Shown here in pieces: positions 61,565 through 64,000 of a stretch of DNA of 64,000 bases. Source of the DNA: Haliea sp. (GTDB taxonomy: Bacteria; Pseudomonadota; Gammaproteobacteria; Pseudomonadales; Halieaceae). Within the stretch, counting starts at the first letter, position 1; every line of letters begins with the position of its first letter. The position numbers and the translations under genes are program-made. The notes under the pieces are model-generated. The model was not told the origin of the DNA, searched no databases, and worked only from the letters and a program-made list of their open reading frames with translations. Location of the stretch: assembly GCA_016704305.1 (NCBI GenBank), contig JADJAL010000033.1, forward strand, positions 11,376 to 75,375, in the 5' to 3' direction.

Positions 61565-63596
61565 ATGTCCAACCCATTACTGGAATCACACACACTGCCG
61601 CCGTTCTCGCGCATCGAGCCGGCGCACGTGGAGCCCGCAATAAAGCAGCTCATCGACCGCAACAAGCAGCGTATCGACGAATTACTTGAGAACACCGACA
61701 GTTACACCTGGGACAACCTGCTGCAGCCCATTGAGGAACTGGAGGATGAACTGTCCAAGGCCTGGTCGCCCGTCTCGCACCTGAACAGCGTGTGCAACAG
61801 CGACGCGCTGCGCGAGGCGTACAACGCGTGCTTGCCTCTGCTGTCGGAGTATGGCACCTGGACCGGACAGCACAGCCGACTGTGCGCTGCCTATCAGCAG
61901 ATTGCCGACAGCGACGTGTTCAACTCGCTGGACACAGCGCAGCGCAAATCCATCGAGCACGCTCTGCGTGATTTTCGCCTGGCCGGCGTCGCCCTGCCCG
62001 CAGACCAGAAAAGCCAGTACGGCGACCTGCGCCAGCGCCTGTCGAAGCTGGGCAGCACGTTCGGGGAGAATGTGCTGGATGCCACCAACGCCTGGTCCCG
62101 GCAGGTGACACAGGAGGAATTGCGCGGGCTGCCGGAAACGGCGCTTGCCAGTGCGAAGCAGGCAGCAGAACAAGCCGGGCAAGACGGCTATCTGATCAAC
62201 CTGGAGTTCCCCTCGCTGTCTCCGGTACTGAATTACTGCGACAACCGGGCACTGCGCGAGGAGGTCTATACCGCCAACTGCACCCGGGCCTCGGAGCTGG
62301 GGCCCCACGCCGGTCAGTGGGATAACACCGCACTGATCCTGGACACCCTTGAGCTGCGCACTGAACTCGCAAAACTGCTGGGCTTTAACAATTACGCCGA
62401 GCTGTCACTGGCCACCAAGATGGCGGATACCCCGGACAGCGTGGTGGAATTCCTGCAACAACTGGCGGCGCAATCCCTGCCCCAGGCGCAGCAGGAGTGG
62501 CGCGAGCTGCTAGCCTTCGCGCGCGAGCAGGATGGCCTGGCCTCACTGGAATCCTGGGATGTCAGCTACTACAGCGAGAAGCTGCGCCAGGTGCGCTACG
62601 CGGTATCACAGGAGGACATCCGCCCCTATCTGCCGATCAACCGGGTGTTACCGGGATTGTTCGAGGTCATCAGGCGCCTGTACAGCATCGATGTCAGGGA
62701 AGTGGCGACATTCGACAGCTATCACCCCAGCGTCAAACTGTACGAACTGCTGCGCGGCGAGGGAAGTCGTTGCCCGTTTTTACCTCGCCTGTACGCGCGC
62801 ACACAAGCGCGGCGGCGCCTGGATGGACACTTGCCGCGTGCGGCGCGAGTCGGGAGTGGGCCTGCAAATTCCGGTCGCCTACCTGGTGTGTAATTTCACC
62901 CCGCCCGTGGGCGAGCAACCGGCGCTGCTCACCCACACGGAACTCACCACGCTGTTCCACGAATTCGGCCACGGCCTGCACCACATGTTGACGCGACAGA
63001 CCGTGGCTGCGGTGTCCGGTATCAACGGCGTGGCCTGGGACGCCGTGGAGTTGCCCAGCCAGTTCCTGGAAAACTGGTGCTGGGAGCGCGAGGCGCTGGC
63101 GTTTATTTCCGGGCATTTTGAGACCGGTGAGCCGCTGCCGGAAGCCCTGCTGGACAAACTGCTGGCGGCGCGGAACTTCCAGTCCGGCATGGCGATGGTA
63201 CGGCAGCTGGAATTTTCGCTGTTCGATTTTCGCCTGCACCGGGAATGGGGGGCCGGTACATTCGACTCCGTGCAGGGCCTGCTGGACGCCGTGCGCAAGC
63301 AGGTGGGCGTGGTCACGCCGCCGCCATTCAACCGTTTCCAGAATGCCTTTTCGCACATTTTCGCCGGCGGTTACGCGGCGGGTTACTACAGTTACAAGTG
63401 GGCGGAAGTGTTGTCGGCGGATGCCTTCTCGCGCTTCGAGGAAGAAGGCATTTTCAATGAGGCCACCGGCGCCGACTTCAGGATGCAGGTGCTGGAGGCC
63501 GGCGGCTCCAGGGAGCCTATGGAACTTTTCGTCGCCTTCCGCGGCCGCGAGCCGAGCATCGAGCCGCTGTTGCGGCACTGTGGTATTACAGGATAA
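61565..63596 (+). CDS. prlC: Oligopeptidase A, frameshifted
   Basis: M3 family zinc metallopeptidase degrading peptides in the cytoplasm. The N-terminal frame (LPPFSRIEPAHVEPAIKQLI) runs to about 62762, where a GGG run (62761-62763) shifts the frame; the C-terminal frame carries EFGHGLHHML with zinc motif HEFGH at 62958, INGVAWDAVELPSQF and the end HIFAGGYAAGYYSYKWAEVLSADAF. Near 62780-62800 the text RFYLACTRAHKRGGAWM also looks slightly disturbed compared with the family. Corrected length about 677 aa, as in E. coli PrlC. Probably assembly errors. Confidence 0.92.
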
Positions 63597-63698
63597 GCGT
63601 TTGCTGTGCAGCGAACAGCGCTGATTGAAGGTAAGTAATGAGGATTTGGGCGGCAAGTGATAATGTTCGCCGTTTTAAACCCCACTGGAGAGATTTGC

Positions 63699-64000
63699 TT
63701 GCCTAACGCTGTATACCGTCGTCGCACCCCATGGTTGCACCTGCCATCGTCCCGTGCCGCGCGCTTGACGCTACTAGCGCTCGGCGCGTCACTGGTTGCA
63801 ACCGCAGTTCATGCCGACACCGCGTCCGTCGCTGCGGCGACGCCACCGACCGCAGACACACTGCTCGCAGGCGGACAGACGGCGAACAGGAATTTTACCG
63901 TCACCACAGGATTTCGCCTAACCCAGAATACGATTCAGTTGGACACGCATCTCGATGGCGCCTCGACGACAAGCACTTTCATACTCCGACTCGGCGCACC
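63699..64000 (+). CDS. Exported protein, start with TTG, truncated by window end
   Basis: A frame starting with TTG at 63699, about 6 bases after GGAGAGA, codes for a basic N-terminus (YRRRTPWLHLPSSRAARL), a hydrophobic core LTLLALGASLVATA and AVHA cleavage site, so a signal peptide. The mature part begins DTASVAAATPPTADTLLAG and remains open at the end of the window. It is not recognisable. The unusual start codon is inferred because no ATG or GTG precedes this signal peptide in frame. Confidence 0.6.
   Translation, partial: MPNAVYRRRTPWLHLPSSRAARLTLLALGASLVATAVHADTASVAAATPPTADTLLAGGQTANRNFTVTTGFRLTQNTIQLDTHLDGASTTSTFILRLGA

Overview
The window looks like chromosomal DNA of a high-GC, aerobic, probably marine gammaproteobacterium. 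The dapA-bamC-metallo-beta-lactamase order, the Mce/Pqi lipid-transport operon, EfpL, BrkB, SppA, the many secreted sulfatase-type enzymes and the steroid-like acyl-CoA genes fit the Halieaceae (OM60/NOR5) or a close relative. That placement is inference from gene content and not from a marker-gene tree. No rRNA, tRNA, CRISPR array, prophage or insertion sequence was recognised.

Layout. 1-2 kb: a class III nucleotide cyclase gene followed by an HD/phosphodiesterase-like gene. 2-6 kb: leucine-rich lipoprotein, then the dapA-bamC-MBL operon. 6-9.6 kb: a tightly overlapping four-gene Mce lipid transporter (MlaE-, MlaF-, MlaD- and PqiC-like). 9.6-17.3 kb: a 3-alpha-hydroxysteroid-dehydrogenase-like SDR, SRAP protein, EfpL, GFA enzyme, two hydrolases, an AbgT transporter and small conserved proteins. 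17.3-32.6 kb: the most unusual part, with an AraC-type regulator, an operon of secreted and lipid-anchored proteins (DUF2092, Gly/Tyr-rich repeat protein, DUF4410), a FadL-type porin, and an operon of arylsulfatase, DUF3604 (PHP-type hydrolase), parvulin isomerase and HupE/UreJ, followed by a second, convergent arylsulfatase. The two plus-strand operons are preceded by copies of the same 84-bp sequence, so they are probably one regulon. 32.9-34.5 kb: a DUF35/thiolase-like pair. 34.7-41.1 kb: periplasmic KatG, cytochrome b561, VIT1 and OsmC (stress and metal functions, lower GC, with a decayed alcohol dehydrogenase). 41.3-44.5 kb: MaoC, Nudix, KstD-like flavoprotein and cytochrome c operon. 44.7-49.2 kb: RND efflux pump. 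49.2-64 kb: SppA/DUF2069/WrbA/ArsC operon, BrkB, a TlpA-like thioredoxin, cysK, GNAT/MFS/quinone reductase operon, DEAD-box helicase, ThpR, a PEP-CTERM protein, oligopeptidase A and the start of an exported protein.

Reading note: about ten otherwise normal genes, including dapA, cysK and prlC, are broken by single-base shifts, often in homopolymers. Sequencing or assembly error is the most likely cause. These genes are reported as single features spanning the shift, with the position given.

How genes may work together: the secreted sulfatases, the FadL-type porin, the SDR, the KstD-like flavoprotein, MaoC and the DUF35/thiolase pair suggest uptake and oxidation of hydrophobic, possibly sulfated, steroid-like or aromatic compounds. 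This is an inference; no substrate can be read from sequence.
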